A stretch of DNA of 64,000 nt. Origin: Scenedesmus sp. ARA3. Its lineage: Eukaryota; Chlorophyta; Chlorophyceae; Sphaeropleales; Scenedesmaceae. The number at the start of each line of letters is the position of its first letter. Position 1 is the stretch's first letter. Below the pieces are notes generated by a model. It was not told the origin of the DNA. It searched no databases and was given only the letters and a program-made list of their open reading frames with translations. The translations under genes were made by a program, and so were the position numbers. Positions 25,567 to 36,999 of the stretch are shown one piece after another. Location of the stretch: the NCBI GenBank assembly GCA_004335835.1, contig RWJK01000982.1:58831-122830 (forward strand). Reading direction: 5' to 3'.

Positions 25567-28500
25567 GCTAGCCACTGCCGGCCCCACAGTTCCTCATGGC
25601 TGGGCCACAGCAAGCAGTACGTAGTGAAGCTGTTGCTGCTGCTTGCCTCATCCTCCTGCTGCTTGGCAGCAGCAGCAGCAGCAGCAGGGCCGCCCTCTGT
25701 CACTGCTGCAGGTCCCACTGCTGGCACTTCAATGGAGAAGTCATGCAGCTGGGTTTTAGGCTTCCTGGGACCCACCACTGCAGGAGCGGCTGCAGCAGTA
25801 TTAGCAGCAGCAGGACGACCGCCCTGAGTGGCAGATGCATTGCTCCCTGCGCTGCTGGGCACTGCTTGGGGCTGCTGCTGCTGCTGCTGCTGCTTGTTGA
25901 TATCTGCTTGGCCATGTCCAACTGCTGTCCCTGCTGCTGGTCCTGCTGCTGCTGCTGCTGCTGCTGCTGTTCCTGCTGCTGCTGCTGCTGGCCACTCCAC
26001 AAACAGCTTCTCCACCTGGCCAATGTGCAGCTGCTGTATGGCAGCAACCTTGGCAGGTGGCAGCTGCGGGTCAAACAGCTGCCCAGCCTGCGCCTTCAGC
26101 ACACCCAGGGACCCTGTGAACACCACAGCATCAAACAGCTCTACATTACCCTCCTCACTCTCTGCTGCTGCTGCTGCTCCTGCTGCTGCTGCTGGTGGTG
26201 AGCTGTGAGCATCTGGGGATTTAATAGCAGGTGTTGATCCCGTTGCTGCTGCTGCTGCTAGCTGGATCGCCACCCTCCCATCTAGCCGCCGCCACTGGAT
26301 CTTCTTCACAGCGCAGTTCAGGGCAAACTTCACACCCTGAACTTCAGCCTCTGCGGCGAGAAGTTCCGCCAGGTGCTGGTAGCCGCCTGGAACTGGCATG
26401 TTGGGGCCTTCTAGGTCTTCGTACTCGATTGCATGCGTGGTGCCTGCTGCATCTGTTGAGTGAAAGCCGTCGTATGCACGCTGCAGGCGCTCCCTGCATT
26501 GTAATAAAAAAAATTGTAACAGAACTGTAACAGGAATGTAACACGATGCAGCACAGCATGCTACTGATGGAGCAGGCGTTTGATCACAAGAAGACACAGG
26601 TGAGCTGCTGTGCAGGATCCGTCATATGCACACTGCAGGTGCTCCCTATGCAATGCATTGCATGTGAAGTGTAACAAAAGCGGTGTCAGGTAGCCAGTGG
26701 AGTCAAAGATGTGCCAAGCGCATGACTGTGACAGTGGAGCGACTTCCCGAACCAACATGCAGTATTGCAGGTGTGCTTGTAACAGACGCCTCTCCAGCTG
26801 CTGAAGGTGGCCTGACACCATTCAACAAGCAGCAGCATATGCAAGGCGACAGCACAGGCAATGAACAATCAAGCATCAAGTGCTCCACTTATAGATCAGC
26901 AAAACCCTACCACCGTAAAGCCCTAAACCTCACCTGCAAGCCCAGCCCTGCACAAATGCACTCCTTAAACCGCCGCCAGCTGTATCAGATGCCAGCCAGG
27001 CTGACACCTGCTGCGCTGTCTGAACTGCTGCACCTGCAGCTTCACTTGCCTCATTGCTGTGCTCCGTCTGCTGCTGCTGCTGCTGTTGCATGATCTGGTC
27101 ATACCTGCCCCTCAAATGCCACCCCAAAGTGCTGCTACTGCTGCTGCGGCAGGCTGCACCTGCAACACCCTCACAGCACTGCTGCTGCTGCTGCTGCTTC
27201 TGCTGCTGCGCATCTTCAGCAACTGTGCCTATGCTATTCTCTGCTGCTGCTGCTGCCTCCTCTACACCTGCAAACGCCTCACTGTACTGCTGGAATGCTG
27301 CCAGTGCAGCTGCTTTGCAGGGGCCTGACAGTGGCTCCTCACAGCCAGGAGCACACAGCAGCAGCTGCCACTGCGCACCATCATCTTCATCATCACCATC
27401 ACCACTACCACCACCACCGGCAGCGTTAGCAGTGCTATCTGCTGCTGCCGCCGCTGCTGCTGCCGCAGTTACACTCGGGTCTGCAGCTTCTGTGGACGCT
27501 GCTGCTGCTGCTGCTGCCGGCGATGCAGTGCCATCCTGCTGCTGCTGCTGCTGTGGAGTTTTGCGGCTGGGTTTTACGAGGCCGTGCTGAACCGCCAGGT
27601 CATACACGGGGTTGTGCTGCGTGCCATGGAACCAGGTGGCACCAAGCTCCACTGGCAGGCCTGACACAGGCAGCTGCAGCAGCAAAACATGCAGAAAACA
27701 CCGTAACGAGTAACTTGTTGATTACAGCATGTGTACATGAGGGGGTGCCGTGGAACCAGGTGGCACCCAGCTCCACTGGCAGGCCTGACACAGGCAGCTG
27801 CAAACGCAACAATTTGAAAAAGCAACACACTGGGTAAGTACAGTACAGCATGTGTGCACTGTACAAGGCATGAGTATGTGCTGTAGAACCAGGTGGCACC
27901 AAGCTCCACTGGCAGGCCTGACACCGGCAGCTGTAGCAGAAGATTGCACAGAAAACCACTGTTTGGATAAATACAGCTTGTGTACAAGAGTGCCATGAAG
28001 CAGATGGCACAAAGCTCAACTAACAGGCCTGACACAGGCAGCTGCAAACGGAACTTTTCAGAAAGCAACAGACTGGGTAAGTACAGCATGTGTACACTGT
28101 ACAAAGCATGAGTATGTGCCGTGGAACCAGGTGGCACCAAGCTCCACTGGCAGGCCTGACACCGGCAGCTGCAGCAGCAGATTGCGCAGAGAGCAATGAA
28201 GTGGATGAGTACAGCATGTGTACTTGAGGGGGTGCCATGAACCAGATGGCACCCAGCTCCACTGGCAGGCCTGACACCGGCAGCTGCAAGCAGAAGAGTA
28301 TCAGAAAGCAATGAAATGGATGAGTACAGCATGTGTACATGAGTGGGTGCCGTGAAGAAGGTGGCACAAAGCTTAACTGGCAGGCCTGACACAGGCAGCT
28401 GCAAGCAGAACATTGCGCAGAAAGCAACAGTTTCGATAAGTACAGCACCTGTACAAGAGAGGCTGCCGTGGAACCAGGTGGCACGCAGCTCATTCCGCAA

Positions 28501-29259
28501 GCAGAGCACCAGCACTTGCAGCAGCACACAGCACCGCAGGAAACTCAGCAGAGTAGCACACAGCTCAACGACAAATCAAACCAGGACCTGAACCCTTACA
28601 ACTACAGCTAAACCAAACCCCCACCGTGCCTCTGCTGGCCCTGCCACCCAGCACAGGGCCGGCCCCAAGCAGCTGCTCATAACCCCAACCCCCCAACCCA
28701 AAAACCCTTAGATTCGTATTTCACCCTCACCGTGCCTCTGCTGGCCCTGCCTCCCAGCACAGGGCCGGCCTCAAACAACTGCTCCAAACCTCAAACCTCA
28801 AAACCGCAACCCTCATGTACGCACAAACCCTCACCGTGCCTCTGCTGGCCCTGCCGCCTAGCACTGGGCCGGCCTCAAACACCTGCACTGCAACTGCACC
28901 ATTGCCCTGCTGGGCCAGCGTGCATGCTGCCGCAATGCCTGCAGGGTAGTTTTGCGGCATGTGTGGGAGTTTGAGAAGCTGCGCATTGACTGCTTCAAAG
29001 TATGGTGATCAGACTGTAAGATTCGTGAAGGTTCATTAGCGTCGCAGAGCAGTAGCAGCAGTAGCAACAGTAGCAGCAGCACCTGGTGCTAGCAGTGTCG
29101 ATTACGTGACCTTTTGCGTATCAATCAGCGTTTCAGGCTTTCATGATAGCTGCCGCGTTTCTTTCGCATAAACAGGCCAGCAGCACACATTCACAGGTTC
29201 GACAACCAAGGGAACCGCTCACCTGCGAAACCACCTCCAATCACTGCCACCTTCTTCAT
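24531..29259 (-). CDS. FAD-dependent amine (polyamine) oxidase
   Basis: Flavoenzyme of the monoamine/polyamine oxidase family, expected to oxidise polyamines or related amines and release H2O2. Four exons, 29259-29223, 28938-28835, 27673-26934 and 26493-24531, join in frame to about 947 residues. Residues 1-13 (MKKVAVIGGGFAG) hold the GxGxxG dinucleotide-binding motif, completed across intron 1. Exon 2 supplies the acidic end of the Rossmann fold (VQVFEAGPVLGGRA) and exon 3 the VELGATWFHGT block. The C-terminus has STWTTDPRFLGSYSY and CFAGEATSRGHMGTVHGAY, the FAD-binding signature. Family members are usually near 500 residues; the excess is Gln, Ala and Ser insertions. Introns 1-3 all hold exon-edge copies. 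Polyamine specificity is inferred, not shown. Confidence 0.92.
26618..26660 (-). repeat. Copy of oxidase exon 4 acceptor edge
   Basis: GAGCACCTGCAGTGTGCATATGACGG (EHLQCAYDG) echoes the exon 4 start ERLQRAYDG at 26460-26493. The acceptor-like AG and GCATTG word precede both. Confidence 0.88.
27674..28510 (-). repeat. Array of six to seven copies of oxidase exon 3 acceptor edge
   Basis: The exon 3 start with its acceptor (original 27605-27680) recurs at about 27750-27802, 27880-27935, 27990-28047, 28115-28175, 28230-28290 and 28345-28405, with a degenerate seventh near 28475. Spacing is about 112-132 bp. Each unit carries the acceptor-proximal CTGCCTGTGTCAGGCCTGCC (or CGGTGTC) and the GGTGCCACCTGGTTC core. 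Units also share the intronic word TACAGCATGTGTAC. Confidence 0.95.
28615..28790 (-). repeat. Two copies of oxidase exon 2 donor edge
   Basis: CTCACCGTGCCTCTGCTGGC... (the + strand view of the exon 2 end and GTGAGG donor, original 28830-28880) recurs at 28728-28780 and 28620-28668. Confidence 0.93.
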
Positions 29260-30123
29260 TGCTACGGTTTCACGTTGCGACATTGCGATACAGCGTCGTC
29301 TGGATGCAATTGCTCGGCGCACCAGCATTTGCATCAACCCTAGTTGGCCATCACAGCCATCACAGCCACAAGCACTGCCTGAACTGCCACAGGGCTGTGG
29401 GGCTTTATTAAGCTGTTTTTCACATCTGTCGTCTCGTTACTGAAGCATGCGAGTGGCGTGCGTGGACTGAGGAAGTCTACTTGCACCCCAAGGGTTCAGG
29501 GAGGGTCACAAGGGTTTCCTGGCAAGCAGAACATGTTCGTTTGCCGTGTTGGTTCAAGCAGGGCCAAGTCATGGCAAAAACAAATCAAATCACAGAAACA
29601 CAGTGCAAGGCAAAGGCTGCCTGGGCAGATGTTGCAGAAACGTTCCTGTTGAACATGGGCGCAATGAGGGGGATAGGGATTATGAGCTCGACCGCTCAAA
29701 CAACGTAGGAGCCCCTATAGACTCAAGGCATAACAGGCATATCGAGGGGAATATTGGCGATGTTGCATGGCCAATGTGGCGATGGCGATCACCAAATGAC
29801 ACACCAGTAAGGCCTAGTCAAGCAAGCGCAGCGCTTGCTGGGATCCTAGCTAGCAGCATGGACCCAGCATGCTGCTGCACAGCACATCATATGATGCATC
29901 GGCTGTGAGTCATCCACAGACAGCGTAGCAAGCTCGTACTCGAGCTGCGTTTATCCCTACCCCGTACACTCGTATCCGCTCAGTACTGCTACAGCTGCTC
30001 GTAGTTTGGCAAGAGCCACTAAACCATGCACTAAACCATGCACACAACCCCGATTCCCCAATGGGATCAATCCCTCCCCAGTGCAAAACTCGCACACACT
30101 TTGAGCCCGCAGACCGCACTCAA

Positions 30124-30460
30124 CCATAGATATATAGATAGAGGGCTGTGCAGATACCCGCTGCTGCACACGCACACAGCACGCTGGAGCATATGTAGCT
30201 ATACTACAGCTGGTGGTAGTACCACCTGCCACAGCAGCAACAGACGCATATGCTGCAGGTAGTGAGAGCTCCAACTGCCTGTCACACTGCAAGCATAGAT
30301 ATACAGATAGAGGACTGCAGCAGGTGCAGACCACACCCGCTGCTGCACACAGTGGCAGCTGACTGGCATGAATAGCTATACCACCTGCCACGGCAGGGAC
30401 ACTGATCTAGCAGACGCAGTTGATGCAGGCAGTGAGAGCTCAACTGCCGGCCGCACTGCA
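30124..30460. repeat. Two-copy imperfect tandem repeat, about 165 bp
   Basis: ATAGATATATAGATAGAGG...CCCGCTGCTGCACAC...AGCTATAC...CCACCTGCCAC...GCAGGTAGTGAGAGCTC at 30124-30290 is repeated with changes at 30293-30455. Confidence 0.8.
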
Positions 30461-30490
30461 TGCCTCACTGCGTCACAGTATCACACATCA

Positions 30491-32792
30491 TCATTGTGAC
30501 ATAGAGCTGTGTTGCTGCCCCTTCCACCGCCACCCATGCCGCATTGCACCAGCAGCAATGCCAATGCAGCCAAGCAAAGAGATGCAACCACCGCTAGCAG
30601 TGAGGCCCACCAGAATCGCATTGCCGCCACTGGCGGAAATCTCAGATTTTGCGGCATGCAACAAAGAACTGCATTAAAACTGCCCCCTTGCACTGCTATG
30701 CCTGCACCCCACGCCGCATTGCACCAGCAGCCATACATACGTCAACGCGGCGCCAGCAAGAGAATAACCGCATCCTACCAAGATCAAGCCTGCTAGGCAG
30801 CGCCACATGCAGAAAGGAGCAGCAACAATGAACGAAGCAACGGGAACCATATTTGTATGTACATACACACGCGAGCCAGGCAACAGCGCTACATCACATG
30901 TGCGTGGGCTGTCTGTGTGAAAACATGCCCACAGCTGGCTGAACATGGTTGCAACGTAGCACTGCATTGCACCATTTGCGCCAGCACAACGCAGTGCTTG
31001 CCCGCACTTTTGCACTGCTGTAGCTGGACAAGCAGGCAAACCAAATGTGCCAGGCAAGCACTGCTGCTAGCAATTCATCCCACATGCACCGCTGCTGGCA
31101 GCAGCTGCAGCAGCAGCAGCAGTGCTGCGCTACTGCCTCAACATACAGCACTGGCGCGCTGCAGGGGGCGGCAGCTGCACCCCCCGCAGCTGTCAGTCAA
31201 AGCAGTAAATAGTTATGTGCACATAGCTTTTACAAAGGCCAGACTGCAGCACACACGTGTGCTGTGTGGGCGGTGATGTGTGCCGTGTGTGCCACAACTG
31301 ATGTAACAAACAGCAGATGTGTACAGAGCGTATGTGTTCCTGTTACGGCCAAGTGAGCTTTCTTGACTGTAGCAAGATAGTGCATTGCATAACTTCTTGC
31401 TGTTGAAAGCAGCATGACGGGCACTGCTGTGCAGCAGTCAAACGCCCCTGGCCATAGTAACGCTACATTTGAACAAACTAACAAGGCAGCAGTGTGCCCA
31501 GATCACAGAGTTCTACCCAACTAGCAATGCGAGGCAACTCTGCACCAACTTCAACCCAGCAAAAAAAACCCATTGATGCCCCTGCAGACACCCCAGACGC
31601 ATCACATGCATACAGCAACGCACAGCAACAGCTGCAGACAAACTGTGACAGCTGATCAGCCCAAACCCCACCAGTCCAAAACCCTCCGGTGCTGCAAAGC
31701 AGTGCTGCCCTTTGCCAGCTGCCTCTTCTGAACTGGCAAGCTGATTCGACACAATGCACTGCGCAACGCACTGCGCAATGCACACTGCGACAGTGCTACG
31801 CCTGCCTGCTGACAATGCATCCCATCAGCATTAACTGCACGTGCCTGGATCAGCGTGCCGCCACGGCAGCGGCAGCAGCAGCAGCAGCAGCAGTGCTCTG
31901 CAGCTCGGCAACACCAACGCATAATGTAAGGCCAGCCACACATGTGCACCAGCAGCAGCGCCCCCATTAGTCGGTGCATTGGGACGCAAGGTGGAACAAG
32001 TGCTGATACAACTGACAAGCTACAATAACGTTACTAACAGTCATTACTGTGTCGGCATGAAGCTGACCCCTGGTGCACTTCCTCAGTTTTAAGCCATTTC
32101 ACCCATTGCTGCAGCACGATTGGTGCATGGCCCACGGCAACGGAATCAAAACAACTGAAACCGGACAGCATTCAAAGCACATTCAAACGCCCTCCATACG
32201 CCCTGCGCATACTTTGTCAGGTATGAGTGAAGCCATCCCATAAAGTAACAAGGCAAAGAAGGCTACAAATGCAGTCAAAGTGCCATGACGATATGCGCAG
32301 GCGTTCTACCGCACTGCAGCAGCAGCAGCAGGCAAGCCTGCGCGCCGCCAACAGCACGGCATTGCAAGCACAGCCACACCAGCACACGTGCTCTGCTCAT
32401 TGCCTCGCTGCTGCAAAGCAGCGATCCCAGCAGGCTGCTGCTTCCTTCAGCGCCCCTGCTACATGCATTTGTCCGTGCAAACAAGCAACAAACAAGCATT
32501 TGAAGATGCTTCTGCCAGCTGGCCAAGCCAGGCCTATGTGTGACTCAACCTGGGCATTGTTATACTGCTGCTGTATGTCCCTGAACAGCTCTGTGTGAAT
32601 TTGAAGATGCTTCTGCCAGCTGGCCAAGCCAGGCCTATGTGTGACTCAACCTGGGCATTGTTATACTGCTGCTGTATGTCCCTGAACAGCTCTGTGTGAA
32701 GCCTGCTGCAAAGGATGTGGCAAATCACTAGTCACCATGCAGCAGCTCCTGCTCGCCAGCTGATAGCAGGCCGCCGTTGAAAACAAGGCCAG
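30491..32792 (-). CDS. Candidate small membrane protein, 3' exons only
   Basis: Not recognised. Three minus-strand exons fit by phase: 32792-32736 (GLVFNGGLLSAGEQELLH), 32691-32651 (ELFRDIQQQYNNAQ) and 30640-30491 (ISASGGNAILVGLTASGG..., a Gly-rich hydrophobic helix, then RHGWRWK and a stop). The Glu codon is split across the first junction. The codons look ordinary, unlike the Cys-rich noise around them. The 5' exons were not found; the gene should start above 32.8 kb. The middle exon sits in a perfect 101-bp tandem duplication. The last acceptor (TGAG) is weak, so the link to the final exon is tentative. The fold suggests a small single-span, possibly organellar, protein; this is a guess. 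Confidence 0.35.
32498..32699 (-). repeat. Perfect 101-bp tandem duplication containing a 41-bp exon
   Basis: Copies 32498-32598 and 32599-32699 appear identical. Each holds the same putative exon (32590-32550 and 32691-32651) with acceptor CACACAG and donor GTTGAG. Because 41 is not a multiple of three, using both copies would shift the frame. Confidence 0.95.
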
Positions 32793-34754
32793 CTGCAAAC
32801 CACCACATAAGCATAGCATGTGTGCCGGCACACACGTCATGCACATGTGCAATAGTGCTGATGACAGGCCGGCGCTTATGCTCAAAAGCAGAGGAAGGCA
32901 GGCCAGCATGCATGCGACATAGCAGCAGCAGCAAGTGCTGCCTGACGCCTGCAGTGCCTCGGTTTGCGCCGGCCTTGAAATATGCACAGCAACAGTGGTC
33001 ACAGGTGTTCAAAGCATGCTGTTCACTGTCCATACTGCTGATGCTTAGATTTGCACACAATGCAAAAGCCCTGTACAGTGCCGAGACAAGAAGGCTGCAG
33101 CAGCCAAGCACATACGCAACTGAGGCGCAACAGAACATCACCCACCCGCAACTGTGCCAGCAGCACACCACCCAGAACAGCAGCACACCAAGCATCCAGT
33201 AGTAAGCACAGATTCAGTACGCAGCCTGCAGCACAGCACAACCCCTTAGCATGCTCTGCCGATCGCGTGACAGCCGCCATGGTGCAGTATTCAGAGCAAC
33301 ACCTCAAACGCGCATGCCACTGCACATGAGTCCGTGTGAAGCTTGGTGGCGCTACAGAGCAAACCGCTGCACAGCAACAGGGGTATCATGCTGCGCAGCA
33401 GGCTAGAGCATACAACAGCACCAGCTCTGTGCACGCATGCCAGCAGTGCTGCTGGCCGCACAACATGACACATCAGCAGCAGCACGACATTTGTCTTGAG
33501 CTGGCTGGTGCAGAGCAGCAGCAGCAGCGGCACCGCAAAGGGCGGCCAGGCAGTGCAACCGCAGCCAGTGCAGTTGCAGCAGCTGCGCGTTTCACTGCTG
33601 CGTGTAGCACGAAACACAGGCAGGCAGCGATGCGCGCTGTGTTGCCAGCTTATGGATGCTTCTGAATGGTGCATGTCTAGCTGCCAACAGACGAAGGTGG
33701 CTGTACCAGCTGCAAACACAGCATCATTCCAGGAAGCACTGCCCTGCTGCGCCACATCAATGCTTGGCCCCACTGCTGCACACCAGCCAGCACAGGCAGC
33801 TGCTGCGGCAGCAGCAGCAGCAGCAGCGCGCTGTGTAAACAGATGCATTGCTGTTGTGGCCAGGTGCCGTATGGCAAGACAGCCACACAAGATATGCACG
33901 CGCAGACGCTAGTATTCAGCAGGCGCACGCCATGCCATGCACACACACCACACACGCACACGCACACAGCAGCAGCACAAGCTTCTGCACAGGAGTCTCT
34001 CTGCGGCTCGCAAGGTGCCCTGCCTTTCCAACACATGCTGCTCATAGTGCAATGTGCGTATGCCAGCCTCGCGACATGCCGAGTCGCGTGTGCGTAGCGT
34101 TCGCAGTTGGTTCATGCAGTGCTGTGACTGGTCTAGGTTAGCGCGGCATACATACACCGGCCGGACTGCAGAGCTCAATACAAAGGTACTGCTGCTGCAG
34201 CAGCAGCAGCAGCAGTAGCCGCCAAGCAGTGCTGTGGAACGTTCGATCACACTAGCGCGTGCTGCGCAGCAGTAGCTGTATAGCACAGTGCGCAGGAGCT
34301 AACAAGGTAGTATACGCAACACGGAGCTGCAGCATTGAAAGCCTGTAACAGCGCACAGGCGGCCGCTGCAATCAACAGCACCAACATCGGCTGGTCAGTT
34401 GGGCTGGAATCAGTGCTGCGCCGTATGGCAAACAAGGCTAGCCAAGTGGATGGTCAAACGGCAATGTGATCGCTGTCATTTGGCGTCGTTGCTTCAAGCA
34501 TCATTGGATCAGCACAGCAGGGATGCAGGAGGCCAGAATGCATGCAACCAATCCGCACATACACATCTGACTGCATGTGCATGTGCAGGCGCACACCCTT
34601 CCTCAACCACACCCATCCTCAAAAGCGCGCTGTACGGGATGCACCCAGCCACACCTCCCTGGCACACGCCAAAGTAACGTCAAACGTAACGTCATAACGT
34701 CATTCCATCTGCCTCTCTGGCGGCAGCACCAGAAGCTCAGGCCATGCCACATCA

Positions 34755-34950
34755 GCTCGGCAGCTCAACCATCACACATCACCCAGGCCCATCATTGCAC
34801 AGTCCCATTGTGTCTGCTGCTCTGGCGGCTGCACCAGCATAGATGCTGCATCAGGCAGCTTACACGTCACCCAGGCCCATCATTGCACAGTCCCATTGTG
34901 TCCGCTTCTGTGGCGGCTGCACCAGCATAGATGCTGCATCAGGCAGCCGC
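34755..34950 (-). repeat. Copies of the 3' end of the Q-rich gene
   Basis: TTACACGTCACCCAGGCCCATCATTGCACAGTCC, matching the last codons and stop of the neighbouring gene (34951-34984), recurs at about 34859-34893. A partial match, lacking the TTACACG start, lies at 34780-34810. Each is followed by GGCGGCTGCACCAGCATAGATGCTGCATCAGGCAGC. Confidence 0.9.
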
Positions 34951-35651
34951 TTACACGTCACCAAGCCCCATCATTGCACAGTCCTGCGGGTCAGGAAACG
35001 GAGCATCATCCGCCTGCAGCCATGACAGCAGAGCATCCTCCTGCTGCTGCCCTAAGGCCTGAGGGTCCAGCATGACACTGTCAGCAGTGCCGGGGGCTGG
35101 AGGGGGGCCTGAGGAAGCCACCCCACCGCCAAATCCAGGGCTGCCTAGCTGCCGCAGCTGCTGCTGCAGCGCCATCTGCTGCTGCTGCTGCGCTTGCTGC
35201 TGCTGCAGCATCCGCACCGCGGCCTGCTGCTGCTGCTGCTGCTGGAGCAGCTGGTTATACATGTCCTGCTGCTGCATCATGGGCGTGGGCGCGGATGCGG
35301 CCTGCTGTAGCATCATGGCTTCTGCTGAGCCCTCGGTGGCTCCATCAGCAGCATCAGGAACCTTCTTAGACTTAGTTCTGCGGCCTGATTGCCTCCTGGT
35401 GGCTAACCCATAAGGGCTCTGCTCTGGGTCATCTGCTGTTGAGTCCTGCTGCTGCAGCGGCATCGACATGGCAGCAGCAGCAGCAGCAGTGTTGCCCCAG
35501 GCGCCGCCTTGCTGCTGCAGGCTCAGCTGCTGCTGCATGCCCAGCTGCTGCTGCTGCTGCTGCTGTGCGGCCTGCATGACATCACTCATCTGCCACTGCA
35601 GCTGGTGTGCCACCTGGCTCTGGGCCTGGGGGTAGCCAAATGCACTCAGCA

Positions 35652-35692
<41 letters not shown>

Positions 35693-36968
35693 GAAGGCAT
35701 CTGCATGCCTTGGCTGACACCGTACGCGCCGTTCGGCTGCTGCTGCTGCTGCAGTGGCTGCAGAGATGGCATTGCAGCTGCAGCAGCAGCATCAAGAGTC
35801 CCTGCAGCACCGAGCATCCCGCCACCCTGCGCTGCTGCTCCTGCTGCTGAGGGTGTCGTGGCTGCACCACCAGCACCACCGCCAGCAGCAGCAGCAGCAC
35901 CGACGCCTTGCAGCTGCTGCATCTCATTCATCATCATCATGTACTGCGCCTGCTGCTGCTGCCCAGCCGTCTGCCCAGCCTGGCCCGCTTGCTGCGCCGC
36001 CTGCTGCTGCGCCTGCTGCTGCTGCTTCAGCGCCAAGAGCTGCGTCACCATGCGCTCGATCGCAGGCATATGGTCAATCAACCCAGGTGCTGATCTGGCC
36101 AGCACACTAGATAGCATGTTGCGCGTCTGCATGAGCTGCGTGGTGTTGAGCTTCGTGAGAATGCGCACCAATGCGCGAGCCTGCTGCGTCACAACTGCCG
36201 CATCGCTGCTGCCGCGCGCAGGCGCGGTGCTGCAGGAAGCAGTGATGGCGCTGGTGGTCGGGTGCATGCCGCCGGCTGCTGCTGCTGCTGCTGCCGCTGC
36301 AGCGTCGAGCCCCGCAGGCATCGCAGCAGCAGCAGCGGGGTCCAGGCCTGCTGCTGCTGCCGCCGCAGGATCCAGCAGCGCTGCATCGTGCTGCTGCTGC
36401 TGGTCGCATTTTGGCGTCGAGCACATGCCGCGAGCAGCAGCGGCAGCCGCCACTGCACCTGACAGGTCATTCTGCGTGATCTGCCTTGCGCGCTTGCCGA
36501 CAAGCTTCCGCGCCGCGCGTGCGTGCTTGCTGCTGCTGCCATCACAATGCATGTGACCGCCCGTGTCATCTCCGCCGCTAGCGCCGCTCTCGCTGCCACT
36601 AGCTGCACTCATGCCGGCGCCGCTTGCACCACTGACACCGCCTACACCGGCGCCTGACATAGCACTACCTCCCGCAGCAGCAGCAGCAGGTGACAACCCA
36701 GCAGCAAAACCTCCTTTGTAAGGCCCCGCAGGGCTACAGAGGCCGTCCAGCCCTGCTGCTGCCAGCGCAGCAGCAGAGATCGGAGGCAGCTCGCCAGACA
36801 TACCACCCGCTGCTGCTGCTGCTGCCGCCGCCAGCTGCTGCTGCTTGTCATCAAGGCCGCCACTGGTGCGAGCAGTGAGACCGGAGTTCAGCGCAAGCAT
36901 GCGAGCACTAGCAGCGGGGTTGAGCGTGCGCGGCCCGCGGTGCCGGTAGAACACGAGCGGCTTGCGCC

Positions 36969-36999
<31 letters not shown>

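Larger units (their letters stand above)
29260..34950. other. Large mostly unassigned region
   Basis: Upstream of the oxidase and downstream of the Q-rich gene. Apart from the candidate gene and tandem repeats listed separately, it contains many short frames of mixed Cys/Ala/His composition without family resemblance. The oxidase promoter should lie just above 29259. Hydrophobic minus-strand frames at 32.7-33.2, 33.3-33.9 and 34.25-34.43 kb could be further exons of the candidate membrane gene. I could not phase them together. Confidence 0.5.

Noticed and set aside
27605..28510. Regular spaced repeats resembling a CRISPR array
   Set aside because: Units are 112-132 bp, diverged, and each is a copied exon edge in a eukaryotic intron; no cas genes.
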